Below, in pieces: positions 1 to 7,683 of a stretch of 19,148 nt of DNA. The translations under genes and the position numbers were made by a program. Position 1 is the stretch's first letter, and each line of letters begins with the position of its first letter. The notes beneath the pieces were generated by a model. The model had not been told where the DNA came from. It searched no databases and was given only the letters and a program-made list of their open reading frames with translations. Source of the DNA: Streptosporangiaceae bacterium (lineage in GTDB: Bacteria > Actinomycetota > Actinomycetes > Streptosporangiales > Streptosporangiaceae); assembly GCA_030039095.1 (NCBI GenBank), contig JASHQP010000379.1, positions 1 to 19,148 of the forward strand, given 5' to 3'.

Positions 1-123
1 GCGGCGCCGGCTCACAGCCCCAGGCTTCCGAGGACTGGCCCAGCGCCGCGCCTCGGTGAGCGGCGGGATCGCTGCTGACCGGTTAGGCTTGGGTCGCCAG
101 CAGGTTTGGCCCTGGCCAGGTTG

Positions 124-196
124 GCCCCGATAGCTCAGCGGATAGAGCAACTGCCTCCTAAGCAGTAGGTCGCGCGTTCGAGTCGCGCTCGGGGCG
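124..196 (+). tRNA. tRNA-Arg (anticodon CCT)
   Basis: The sequence folds into a full cloverleaf. The acceptor stem GCCCCGA (124-130) pairs with TCGGGGC (189-195), and G196 is the discriminator base. The D-stem is GCTC/GAGC (133-136/145-148). The anticodon stem is ACTGC/GCAGT with loop CTCCTAA, which gives anticodon CCT at 157-159, reading the arginine codon AGG. The T-arm is GCGCG-TTCGAGT-CGCGC (172-188). No CCA is encoded after the discriminator. The integrase remnant just downstream points towards it, so the 3' half of this tRNA was probably an attachment site (inference). Confidence 0.95.
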
Positions 197-248
197 CAGG
201 TGTCAACTTCCAAGTCAGACCCGGTTTCTCGGCTCCTGGTAGTGATCT

Positions 249-935
249 TCACGAAGCTTCATCGCCGTTGCGTGCCACTTCCGTGCCAGATGACCTGGCC
301 TTGCTCAATGCGATGCGAGCGTTCTTGTCGACTTCAGCAGCTATGCTTCGCTGCCGTTCCGTTGTCGAGTGCTGGTAGATCAGCGCTGCCCGGGCACTGT
401 CGTGGCCCATGCGGGCCATCATCTCCCGCAGATTGGCCCCCGCGTCCGACGTGAGCTTGTTGCCGACGTGGCGCAGATCGTTGAAGTGAAGGCCGAGCAA
501 GCCGAGCAATCGCAGAGCGGGCAGCCAGATGCGGCGCCGGAAGTTGCTGTGCCGTAGTGGCTTGCCGTCCGGACTGGTGAACACCAGCGACTCCGGGCTG
601 GCGATGCGATCAAGATGCACGGCCAAGTCAGGGATTATGAGAGCCGCAAACACGACGACCCGCACGCCAGCTCTTGACTTGGGAGGCCCGAACGTGTGCC
701 CGCCGCCGCGCGGGTAGTAGATCTGCCGAGCTACCCGAACGGTGCAAGCCTCCAGGTCGATGTCTTCCTTGCGGAGCGCGGCCAGCTCTGACCAGCGCAG
801 ACTGCTGAATGCTGCCAGGAGTATCAGCGCCCGGTAAGACGGCCCGACTGCATCGGCGAGGGCGAAGACCTGCGCCAGGGTAAGGACAGGACGCTCGGGA
901 GATTCCTCGCGGTCAGCGCCCCTGACGCGGCACAC
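249..935 (-). pseudogene. Truncated tyrosine recombinase (integrase catalytic domain)
   Basis: The 228-residue product matches only the catalytic half of actinobacterial element integrases (tyrosine recombinase family), which cut and rejoin DNA at att sites. Visible residues are R47 (SSLRWSEL), K86 (PPKSRAG), R155 (FNDLRH), H178 (RMGHDS) and the nucleophile Y187 (LIYQH). Position 152, normally the first histidine of the HxxR box, is asparagine. The N-terminal arm and core-binding domains, usually about 150 residues, are missing. The frame is open upstream only to a stop near 976, and the GTG start at 935 is merely the first possible one. The gene ends 52 bases from the tRNA-Arg and points at it, the usual arrangement of an element integrated into a tRNA. 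No other element genes (excisionase, replication, transfer) are recognisable, so I call it a relic. Activity is unlikely but the catalytic domain frame itself is intact. Confidence 0.85.
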
Positions 936-1012
936 CGAGCCCGGCTCGGGTGTGCAGCCGGGTTTCGTAGCAGACTACTTATCGTGGCCTGGTGCGTCAG
1001 CCGGGAACTCAG

Positions 1013-1354
1013 ATGAGAGAGCCAGCCTATTTCGTCCCGGCGTCCTTGCTGGACGGGCCCCTGCACGGTTACGCGATCATCCAGCGCGCGGAGCACCTAT
1101 CGAGCGGCCATGTCAGGCTGGCCACCGGGACGCTCTACACCGCCCTTGACCGGCTCACCGCGGACGGCTTCGTGGAGCTGGTGAGCGAGGAGATCGTCGA
1201 CGGCCGGGCCCGCCGCTCCGACGGTCTGACGCCTTCCGGGTCCGGCGCGCTGCGGGCCGAAGCTACGCGCATGGCGGAAGCCGCCCGCCTGGTGACGAAC
1301 CGCAGCCACCGCCTCGAGGCAGCCGGTCCAGTTGGGAAGGCGAGCCCGGCGTGA
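1013..1354 (+). CDS. PadR-family transcriptional regulator
   Basis: The 113-residue protein has the PadR winged helix: a PLHGYAII helix near residues 12-20, then VRLATGTLYTALDRL (recognition helix), then the wing GFVELVSEEIVDGRARR. A C-terminal helix rich in Ala and Arg follows, as in the dimerisation arm of short PadR proteins. PadR regulators are usually repressors that act on their own operon. The ATG at 1013 is preferred over an in-frame GTG at 992 because family members begin just before the E-P-x-(Y/F)-F segment seen here. The usual R-R-Y-Y-x-L-T wing end reads RRSDGLT, a mild departure. Its stop overlaps the start of the next gene (GTGA, 1351-1354), so the two are translationally coupled. 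A short inverted repeat, GTAG-CAGA-CTAC at 967-978, lies upstream and could be an operator. Confidence 0.85.
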   Translation: MREPAYFVPASLLDGPLHGYAIIQRAEHLSSGHVRLATGTLYTALDRLTADGFVELVSEEIVDGRARRSDGLTPSGSGALRAEATRMAEAARLVTNRSHRLEAAGPVGKASPA

Positions 1355-2004
1355 CCCCGCTGGAGCGACACTGCCGTTGGCTACTGCACGCCTACCCCGC
1401 CTGGTACCGGCGCGACCGGGCTGGGGAGATGCTCGGCACCCTGCTGGAGGCCAGCCCGCCCGGCCGCAGATGGCCGTCCTTCCGCGACGCGCGGGCCCTG
1501 GTTATCGGGGGCCTGCGGGTCCGAGGCTGGACTTGGCTGCTGTCGATGCTGTGGGTGGTGATAGGAGCTGGCGGAGCGATCTATGCCACTGTCGCGTTCA
1601 GTCACCCTGGCTACGGCGAGGGCTTGCTCATCCCTCCGAACATTCAATGGCCCGGGGAGCCACAGGTAGTCATCGATGTGGGCGTGATAGCAGAGCTGGC
1701 ATGGGGGCTGCTGTCAGGTCCGCTGCTGGTTGCCGGGTTCGTCCGGCTCCATGGCTGGCGGCCGCGCAATTGGCTCCGGGCAGCTGCCTGGGCTGGTTCG
1801 TGGGTGGTGGGCGTGGCGCTGATGAATCAGGCCGCGGACTGGGCGGCTGCTGGGATGCGCGGCGCCAGCGGCGTTCTGAGCGCCGGAGAGATGGCAATCT
1901 GCGCCGCGTGGCTGATGCTCGGGGCCGTGATGACCTGGATCCTGGCCGCGCCGGCTCCGCCCCGTGCCCGCTGCGTGCCCGACAAGACGGTCACAGGCGC
2001 GTAG
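1351..2004 (+). CDS. PadR-coupled four-span membrane protein
   Basis: The 217-residue protein begins with a charged cytoplasmic segment (LERHCRWLLHAYPAWYRRD) and the motif GEMLGTLLEA, which recur in actinobacterial membrane proteins encoded beside PadR regulators. About four hydrophobic segments follow: residues about 60-83, 108-127, 140-160 and 178-199. No enzymatic motif is seen. The GTG start overlaps the PadR stop by 4 bases, so the pair forms one transcription unit in which the regulator may control, or be controlled through, the membrane protein. That relation is inferred from gene order. The function is unknown. The gene ends 28 bases before the convergent NPCBM-like gene. Confidence 0.75.
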   Translation: MTPLERHCRWLLHAYPAWYRRDRAGEMLGTLLEASPPGRRWPSFRDARALVIGGLRVRGWTWLLSMLWVVIGAGGAIYATVAFSHPGYGEGLLIPPNIQWPGEPQVVIDVGVIAELAWGLLSGPLLVAGFVRLHGWRPRNWLRAAAWAGSWVVGVALMNQAADWAAAGMRGASGVLSAGEMAICAAWLMLGAVMTWILAAPAPPRARCVPDKTVTGA

Positions 2005-2032
2005 CTAGCGGGCACGACCCGCCACTCCGGGG

Positions 2033-2650
2033 TCAATGCTGCTCTACGATACGTGCGTTGCCCCACGCTACAGAAATGGCCCAACCACCCGACGTAGATT
2101 GACCGGAGCCGAAGCATTCGAGTTGGAGGGTGTGGATTCCCGCTATATTGACATCGACGGTTTCTGGTTTCAGGCCGCTGACAGTGAAGGTTCGGAGAGT
2201 ATGCCCATCGCCAACTAGTATTACTCCTGCTTCGAAACTTGGCGGGAACTTGGCCCCGAGTGCAATAGTAGCTTGGAACCAGCGAGCGCCATGATCTAGC
2301 TTATATGCAGGAAATGCAGTTGGGTCGCCAACGTTACAATAGAACAAGATGCTCTTGGGGTAAATTGATCCGTCTATCTTGACCGGGCCCGGCTCCACCC
2401 GATCGGCGAGTGTTCCGGAAGGCGCTAGATCTGAGAGATATGAGAACGAGGACGTGCTGGAAGCCTTCGGAATCACCACTGGGGCAGACTCGGCAGCTGA
2501 GGGGCTTGCGCTGGCCGAAATGGATGGCGCGGACGAAGGAGTTGCCTTTGGCGGCGCGCCAGAGTTGACTAGGATCAATGCTGTTACTACTGCTACTACA
2601 GCTACAACGCTTCCGATAATCGTCCAGAAGAGTGCCCGCCCTCGCTGCAT
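2033..2650 (-). CDS. Membrane-anchored NPCBM/NEW2-like carbohydrate-binding protein
   Basis: The 205-residue product has a short basic N-terminus (MQRGR), one hydrophobic span at about residues 9-29, then a Ser/Ala/Pro-rich linker (about 33-75) and a globular C-terminal domain. The C-terminal domain shows the pattern of the NPCBM/NEW2 fold: YPKSILFYC, then WFQATIALG, TLRTFTVSGL and IAGIHTLQLECFG, with two cysteines (in ILFYC and LQLEC). NPCBM domains bind carbohydrate, so an outward-facing anchored lectin or cell-wall binder is likely. An RBS, GGAGG, lies 5 bases before the ATG. Its codons are visibly less G+C rich than those of its neighbours (many AT-ending codons), which suggests later acquisition. 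It is convergent with the PadR-coupled membrane gene. Family assignment rests on pattern recognition only. Confidence 0.7.
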   Translation of the reverse strand: MQRGRALFWTIIGSVVAVVAVVTALILVNSGAPPKATPSSAPSISASASPSAAESAPVVIPKASSTSSFSYLSDLAPSGTLADRVEPGPVKIDGSIYPKSILFYCNVGDPTAFPAYKLDHGARWFQATIALGAKFPPSFEAGVILVGDGHTLRTFTVSGLKPETVDVNIAGIHTLQLECFGSGQSTSGGWAISVAWGNARIVEQH

Positions 2651-2710
2651 AAATCCTCCGAGGCGATCGTGGCTAATCTAGGCAAACGTAACATCTCCTC
2701 TAACCGGTAG

Positions 2711-2787
2711 CACTGGCCCACCGTGACGGCCGTCGCTTCTGGACCGTCGCGCGTCAGCCGTCGGCGGCGCGGGCCCGCGGGCCAGTG
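2711..2787. repeat. 9-bp inverted repeat upstream of the DUF885 gene
   Basis: CACTGGCCC at 2711-2719 is the exact reverse complement of GGGCCAGTG at 2779-2787, with a 59-base interval that itself contains the palindrome GACGGCCGTC (2725-2734). It lies in the 224-base gap between the divergently transcribed NPCBM-like gene and the peptidase gene. It could form a folded leader or two operator half-sites. The function is unknown and chance pairing in GC-rich DNA is possible. Confidence 0.4.
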
Positions 2788-2874
2788 ATATGCGAAAGAT
2801 CGTCCGGCCGCCTGCAGCATTACGCTTGGAGGGTCGGCTCAGCTGCCGGCCTGGCGAGACGGAGACGGGTATCT

Positions 2875-4602
2875 ATGGTGCAGTCGGCTGCGGAGAAGCT
2901 CTGGGCGTTGTTCGACTCAGAGTGGGCGTACCAGCTCGAGCACAGCCCGACCTATGCGTCCGTGTTGGGCGACCGCCGCTGGAACGACCGGTGGGATGAC
3001 CGGAGCCTCGAGGGCTTCGAAGCCGATCGCCAGCACAATCTCGACGTGCTGGCCGAACTGCGCAGCATCGACCGGGCGCAGCTGGGGCCGGATGACCAGC
3101 TGAACTTTGACCTGTTCCGCAGCGACTACCGCTCCTGGGTCGCACAGCAGGAGTTCCGGTGGCAGCTGCTGGCCGCCGACCAGGTCGGCGGGCTCCCCGA
3201 AGGGGTCAGGCAGCCACCGGGTGTCCAGACCGCCTGCCAGCTGGCTGATGCCATCCGCTTCGAGACCATCCAGGATTATGAGGACTGGATCGTGCGGCTG
3301 GAAAGCTTCGGCGGCTATGTCGATCAGGTGATCGCGCTTTTGCGGCGGGGTATCGGCGAGAAATGGGTGAATCCCGAGATAATCATGCAGCGGGTGCCGC
3401 CACAGGTCAGGAAACAGATTGTGGACGACCCGACGCACAGTGGTTTCTTCGGCCCGTTCACACGATTCCCAGCCGGCGTCGCGGCTGCGGAACAGCGGCG
3501 GCTGTCCGCGGTGGCGGAGGCGGCAATCGCCGGGAGTGTGGTGCCGGCAATGCGCCGGTTCCACGACTTCCTGACCGACGACTACCTTCCCGCCGCGCCG
3601 GCGACGGCCGGCGCATGGGGGCTGCCGAACGGGGACGAAGCCTATGTCGCTGCGGTGAAGGAGTACACCACGCCCGGCACGAGTCCGGAGGCCATGTTCG
3701 AGCTGGGGCTGGCAGAGGTCGCCCGGATCCGCGGGGAGATGGAGGTCGTCAAGTCCCGGGCGGGTTACGAGGGCTCGCTGGATGACTTCTTCACGTTCCT
3801 GCGTACGGACGAGCGGTTCTACTGTGCGTCCGGCGAAGAACTGCTCATGCGTTATCGCGCGCTGTGCAAGCAAATCGACGGGCGCCTGACGAGATTGTTC
3901 AAAACCCTGCCCCGGCAGCCGTACGGGGTTGAGCCAACCCCGGCGGACATGGCCCCGGACGTCACCACCGGCTTTTACTACCCGGCCGCCGCTGACGGCT
4001 CGCGGCCCGGAACGTACCTGGTCAATCTTTACCGCCCGGAGACGCGGCCCATCTGGGAGATGATTCCCCTTACCTTGCACGAAGCGGTTCCCGGGCATCA
4101 CCTGCAGACTTCGCTTGCCGCCGAGCTCGGCGGCATCCCGGCCTTCCGGCGGTTCGGGTATTACCTCGCGTTCGGCGAGGGGTGGGCGCTGTACTGCGAG
4201 ACCCTCGGCGACGAGCTGGGCCTGTACGACGACCCCTACGACAAGTTCGGGCAGCTGACGTTCGAGATGTGGCGTGCCGTCCGGCTGGTCGTGGACACCG
4301 GAATGCACGCAAAGCGGTGGAGCCGCCAGAAGGCGATCGGCTACTTCATGGAGAACTCGCCCCGCCAGGAGCTGGATGTCGTCAACGAGATCGACCGGTA
4401 CCTGGCATGGCCAGGGCAGGCACTGGCGTATAAAGTGGGCCAGCTGAAGATCCGGGAACTCCGGACCCGGGCCGAACACGAACTCGGCGACCACTTCGAC
4501 ATCAAGGGATTCCACGACGCGGTGCTCCTGGGCGGCTCCGTTCCCCTGGACATCCTCGAGCAGCAGGTGACCGCCTGGATCGCCAGCACGCTGGCGGGAT
4601 AG
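2875..4602 (+). CDS. DUF885-family zinc metallopeptidase
   Basis: The 575-residue protein matches the DUF885 family in length and motifs. The family resembles HEXXH-type metallopeptidases, but its site reads HEAVPGHH. Here that is residues 402-409 (H402, E403, H408, H409), followed by GEGWALYCE with E435 as the likely third zinc ligand. The N-terminal half is helical and acidic. A family hallmark, TYLVNLYRPETRPIWEM, stands just before the zinc site. No signal peptide is seen, so it is probably cytoplasmic; peptide hydrolysis is expected but the substrate is unknown. I chose the ATG at 2875 over an upstream in-frame ATG at 2785 because a GGAG at 2861 is well spaced and homologous proteins start just before this helix. 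The gene stands alone, with 186 bases or more of noncoding DNA on each side. Confidence 0.88.
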   Translation: MVQSAAEKLWALFDSEWAYQLEHSPTYASVLGDRRWNDRWDDRSLEGFEADRQHNLDVLAELRSIDRAQLGPDDQLNFDLFRSDYRSWVAQQEFRWQLLAADQVGGLPEGVRQPPGVQTACQLADAIRFETIQDYEDWIVRLESFGGYVDQVIALLRRGIGEKWVNPEIIMQRVPPQVRKQIVDDPTHSGFFGPFTRFPAGVAAAEQRRLSAVAEAAIAGSVVPAMRRFHDFLTDDYLPAAPATAGAWGLPNGDEAYVAAVKEYTTPGTSPEAMFELGLAEVARIRGEMEVVKSRAGYEGSLDDFFTFLRTDERFYCASGEELLMRYRALCKQIDGRLTRLFKTLPRQPYGVEPTPADMAPDVTTGFYYPAAADGSRPGTYLVNLYRPETRPIWEMIPLTLHEAVPGHHLQTSLAAELGGIPAFRRFGYYLAFGEGWALYCETLGDELGLYDDPYDKFGQLTFEMWRAVRLVVDTGMHAKRWSRQKAIGYFMENSPRQELDVVNEIDRYLAWPGQALAYKVGQLKIRELRTRAEHELGDHFDIKGFHDAVLLGGSVPLDILEQQVTAWIASTLAG

Positions 4603-4793
4603 GCCGGCTCGGCAGGCAAAGAGACGCGGTGGCATATGCGCAGTGGCTTGAAGCGCGCGACCGATACGGAGCTGGATGACGCGGCACCGCTCGCCTGCCC
4701 GGAAAAGGTGGTCCGGTCCGGTCGCTACGCTCATTCCCAAGCTGATAGTGCGTGACCGCCGGGCCGGCCGTCAAAGTCCCACCGATACACGAT

Positions 4794-4990
4794 TCAGAGA
4801 CCGTACTCGGCGCGGATCTCCTGCCAGCTTATGCGTTCGGCGGTGGGTGGAGGACCGCTGCGTCCAGCTCGGTGTCATAGCGCCGCAGCACTTCAGCATC
4901 GGCGTTGGTGGCCAAGACGGCGCGAATGGCCGAGGGGGTGCAGGCAGGGCGATCCAGAACCTGTGGGTGCCCAGGGTTCGGAGCGGTCAT
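4794..4990 (-). pseudogene. Frameshifted small gene, DUF6247-like
   Basis: An ATG at 4990 with a strong RBS (GGGAGG, spacing about 5) opens a frame reading SAIRAVL, then EVLRRYDTELDA, which resembles the N-terminus of small DUF6247-type actinobacterial proteins. That frame stops at 4829-4831 after a run of prolines. One frame over, the reading continues as ERISWQEIRAEYGL and ends at TGA 4794-4796; this tail is the usual end of such small antitoxin-like proteins. The single-base shift lies at about 4840-4870. So either one base has been gained or lost, or the short form is real. No toxin-like partner is visible beside it. The remaining gap sequence (4603-4793 and 4991-5122) shows no gene. Confidence 0.5.
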
Positions 4991-5122
4991 CGCTGCCTCC
5001 CGACGGGTCGCTGTCAAAACTCAGCATAGGCGCGCTCACCGACAGTGCTCCGCCAGACGAGGGCGCCTGGCTAGGCTGTCTCGAACCCCGGCCGTTGAAG
5101 ATCGCTGTAGATTCGCTGCTGC

Positions 5123-5878
5123 TCAGACCGCTCGAACCTCGGCGAGCCGCCTGACTGCGAACTGGTCGGTCCCGCTGGGGTCCCAGCAGACGGCGGCTGC
5201 CCATGCTGCCGACGCTTGGGCGGCGATGTCATACGCGTCGTCGTCGAGGCCGGCGGCGTTGTGCGGGAGCGCCAGGTCGAGGTCGGCGACGTCGACGTGA
5301 GACTCGTCCCAGTCGATCAACGCGACGCGATCGGCGGTCATGCGGATGTTGCCCGGGTTGAGGTCGCCGTGGACGACGCACGTCGCGCGACCGGTGAGTC
5401 GCGCCCACGCTCCCCGGCATCGAGCAACAGCCTCGGGCGGCATCGCGCCGAGGTCGACCTTCGTCCCGGTCTCGGCGTGCAGGAGGTCGGTCGATGATCG
5501 CCAGCCTGGGCGCTGTGGCCAGCCTCGTGTCAGCCGATGCAGCTGGCGGAGTGCGTCGGCGACGCGATGCCAGTCGGCTTTGGTCTCGGGCGGTTCGCCC
5601 TCCACGTAGGTCATCACCACGAGACCGTCGGCGAAGTGCCGGCCGTCCGTGGTCGGGATCGGCACCGGAACCGGCATTCCTTCACGATGAAGGTGTCGCA
5701 ACAGGTCGGTCTCCCACGCGAGATCAGCGTCGCTGCGGTGGCCGAGACGAGCGACCGCGAGGTGCCCGTTGACGTGCACGCTCCACACCTCGTTGACGCC
5801 AACACCGCCAGTGAGCGGTTCGCTGCGAACGACGTCGTCACCCCACTGCTCGAGTGCCTCCCATCCCACCGGCCACAT
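5123..5878 (-). CDS. Aminoglycoside phosphotransferase (APH)-fold kinase
   Basis: The 251-residue protein has the APH/choline-kinase fold, which transfers phosphate from ATP to a small hydroxylated molecule. Visible elements are an N-lobe with LTGGVGVNEVW as the nucleotide loop region, the linker VVMTYVEGEPP (hinge, about 87-97), the Brenner motif VVHGDLNPGNI (H170, D172 as base, N177) and the metal-binding IDWDE (D189). The family also includes macrolide, hydroxyurea and homoserine kinases, so neither resistance nor a substrate can be claimed. The ATG at 5878 lacks a clear RBS, making the start uncertain. It is divergent from the vapBC pair, with 199 bases between them. Confidence 0.82.
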   Translation of the reverse strand: MWPVGWEALEQWGDDVVRSEPLTGGVGVNEVWSVHVNGHLAVARLGHRSDADLAWETDLLRHLHREGMPVPVPIPTTDGRHFADGLVVMTYVEGEPPETKADWHRVADALRQLHRLTRGWPQRPGWRSSTDLLHAETGTKVDLGAMPPEAVARCRGAWARLTGRATCVVHGDLNPGNIRMTADRVALIDWDESHVDVADLDLALPHNAAGLDDDAYDIAAQASAAWAAAVCWDPSGTDQFAVRRLAEVRAV

Positions 5879-6028
5879 CTTCGCGGAGGGCTATGAAGCG
5901 ATCAACGGGATTACGAACCCGACTCACACCGGCTGGCGGCACGGCGCCTGTGAGGAGGACGGGGGAGGAGCCGGGCTCGATATCGGCCGTGCCCGTTACG
6001 TGCGCGAGCAGGTGGCTGCGTAAACTGG

Positions 6029-6077
6029 CCGTACAGAACCGTACACTACCGTACGGTGGCGGTGTTACGATGAGGCC
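6029..6077 (+). promoter_or_regulatory. vapB promoter with three phased CCGTAC repeats
   Basis: CCGTAC occurs at 6029-6034, 6039-6044 and 6049-6054, exactly 10 bases apart, the last as the palindrome CCGTACGG. Spacing of one helical turn puts the repeats on one face of the DNA, as expected for cooperative binding by an antitoxin. TACGAT at 6066-6071 fits an actinobacterial -10 box, and it would place transcription start at or next to the A of the ATG at 6078, giving a leaderless mRNA. The repeats would cover the -50 to -24 region. Autoregulation by the antitoxin-toxin complex is inferred. Confidence 0.5.
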
Positions 6078-6365
6078 ATGACCACGATCAGGGCCGAGGA
6101 GGTACGGATTCCCCGGCATGCACGCGACGCGGTAGCCCGTCATGAACGAGTGGTCGTTATGAATCACGAACGGCCAGCCTTTGTCATCGTGCACCCTGAT
6201 GATGCCGCGTCAGGCTCGGCGGCCGTGCGGCGCGGACGCCCACTGCGGGAGGCGCTGGGGCTGCTCGCTGCCGCGGCCCCGCCCGATCCTGGTTTCGCGG
6301 ACGACATGGAGGCCGTGCTCGCCGACGTCGGGCCACTTCCGGGTGACCCGTGGGCACGCTCCTAG
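6078..6365 (+). CDS. vapB: Type II antitoxin, Phd/VapB-like
   Basis: The 95-residue protein opens with a short DNA-binding type fold (TIRAEEVRIPRHARDAVARH, residues 3-22), followed by ERVVVMNHERPAFVIVHPDD, the strand-loop-strand pattern of Phd/YefM-like antitoxins. The C-terminus is a helical and flexible tail (REALGLL, then DPGFADDMEAVLADVG) of the kind that wraps around a PIN toxin. Such antitoxins neutralise the toxin and repress their own promoter. Its last 16 bases overlap the toxin start, the normal order for antitoxin before toxin. The ATG is preceded by GAGG at only 2 bases, too close to work well, which favours leaderless translation. Grouping as VapB rests mainly on the PIN-domain partner. 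Confidence 0.8.
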   Translation: MTTIRAEEVRIPRHARDAVARHERVVVMNHERPAFVIVHPDDAASGSAAVRRGRPLREALGLLAAAAPPDPGFADDMEAVLADVGPLPGDPWARS

Positions 6366-6793
6366 ACACCACCGTCTTCATCGACCTCGAACGCGCCGTC
6401 CGGCGGCTGCCACCAGCCAGCGCCATGGCCGAGGTGAGCGGCCGGCTGGCGGAACTGGTAGGCCCCGACGAGGAGGTCGGCATCGCCGCAATAACGGCCT
6501 CGGAATTGCTGCATGGCGTGCATCGCGCGTCCCCACAGCACCGTGCTCGCCGCGAGGCCTTCATCGAGGCGGTCATAGCTGCGTTTCCGCCGCTGCCCTT
6601 CGAGCTTCTGGCCGCTCGTGCCCACGCCCGCATCTGGGCTGAACTTGCCGCCGCCGGGCAGGACACCGGCGCGCACGACCGGATTGTCGCCGCGACCGCC
6701 ATTGCTGCCGGATGGCGTATCGGAACGGCCAACCTGCGGCACTTCGACCGTATCGTCGGACTTGATGTCCTGACTATCTCCTTCTCCGACTAG
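6350..6793 (+). CDS. vapC: VapC-type PIN-domain ribonuclease toxin
   Basis: The 147-residue PIN-domain protein carries the acidic metal site expected of VapC toxins: D6 (LLDTTVFIDLE), E52 (ITASELLHG), D110 (GAHDRIVAA) and the GTANLRHFDRI segment with N128 and D133. VapC toxins cleave tRNA or rRNA with Mg2+; the RNA target here is unknown. The GTG start at 6350 lies inside the antitoxin gene, with a 16-base overlap, so the toxin is probably translated by coupling and stays below antitoxin level. All catalytic residues are present, so the toxin looks functional. The pair sits among kinases and pseudogenes in an accessory region. Confidence 0.9.
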   Translation: MGTLLDTTVFIDLERAVRRLPPASAMAEVSGRLAELVGPDEEVGIAAITASELLHGVHRASPQHRARREAFIEAVIAAFPPLPFELLAARAHARIWAELAAAGQDTGAHDRIVAATAIAAGWRIGTANLRHFDRIVGLDVLTISFSD

Positions 6794-6917
6794 CGGCAGC
6801 GCCCAGGCCACACTCAGGGCGGCTTGTGTCGTGCACGAGGACGCCGGGCTGCGGGGCGGGTCAGCCGCGCAGTCGCAGGCGATAAACCTGGCGACAACCG
6901 GTGGTCATCCCGCGACA

Positions 6918-7664
6918 ATGGCCGGCGTGGAAGGGGTCGAGGTCGTCGTCGCCCATAGCGAGCGCGCGACCCTTCGCGTCGGCGACGTGTTCCTGAAGAT
7001 CGACGCTGATCAGACGCGCACCGACGTCGAGGTCGAGGCAATGGCTCTGGTGCCGATCCCGACCCCGGAGGTCCTGTGGCGCAAACCGCCCGTGCTGGCG
7101 CTTGCCGCCCTCCCAGGAACGGCGCTCGGCCGCCTCGGTGAGCCGTCGGCCGCGTCGTCGGCGGCGTGGGCCGCGGCGGGTGCCGCCGTACGGATGCTGC
7201 ACGACGCGCCGCTGCCGCCATGGCCCGGTCAGAGCCCCGAGGAGATCGCATCGGATCTCGCCGGCGAATGCGCGTGGCTCATCACGAACGACGTCCTTCC
7301 CGTAGGCCTGGTCACGCGCAACCGCCGGATTGCCGAGGCTGCGCTCCGGCCATGGACACCGGTGTTCACGCACGGCGACCTGCAGGTCGCCCACGTGTTC
7401 GTCGACGGTGACGAGGTCACCGGCGTGGTCGACTGGTCCGAGGCGGCCCAGGGCGATCCGCTGTACGACCTCGCGATCCTGACGCTCGGGCACCAGGAGC
7501 ACCTCGGCGACGTCGTCGTCGGCTACGGCACCGACGTCGACCTCGACGTGATCCGCGCGTGGTGGTCGCTGCGAAGCCTGCTGGGGGTCCGCTGGCTGGT
7601 CGAGCACGGCTTCGACCCGTTCTCGCCGGGCGCCGAGGTCGACGTGCTGAGATCCCAGATGTGA
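6918..7664 (+). CDS. APH-fold kinase with altered Brenner motif
   Basis: The 248-residue product is a second APH-family phosphotransferase. Lys27 (VFLKID) is the likely ATP-binding lysine, THGDLQVAHVF holds H152 and the base D154, and GVVDWSEA holds the metal-binding D172. The usual Asn five residues after the catalytic Asp is H159 here; a subgroup of actinobacterial members with HGDL-x-x-x-H appears to share this, so it need not mean inactivity. The frame extends upstream to an ATG at 6831, but I prefer the ATG at 6918, because the added 29 residues look noncoding and family members begin near there. No strong RBS is seen for either. It ends 19 bases from the convergent DinB gene. Confidence 0.8.
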   Translation: MAGVEGVEVVVAHSERATLRVGDVFLKIDADQTRTDVEVEAMALVPIPTPEVLWRKPPVLALAALPGTALGRLGEPSAASSAAWAAAGAAVRMLHDAPLPPWPGQSPEEIASDLAGECAWLITNDVLPVGLVTRNRRIAEAALRPWTPVFTHGDLQVAHVFVDGDEVTGVVDWSEAAQGDPLYDLAILTLGHQEHLGDVVVGYGTDVDLDVIRAWWSLRSLLGVRWLVEHGFDPFSPGAEVDVLRSQM

Positions 7665-7683
7665 GGCTGCACGAGCCCGGCGG

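Noticed and set aside
1..123. Possible end of an upstream gene before the tRNA
   Set aside because: All frames I read are short and show no known pattern; nothing can be supported.
2917..4740. 607-codon minus-strand open frame across the DUF885 gene
   Set aside because: It is antisense to a gene with clear family motifs and shows no recognisable domain; long antisense frames are expected at this GC content.
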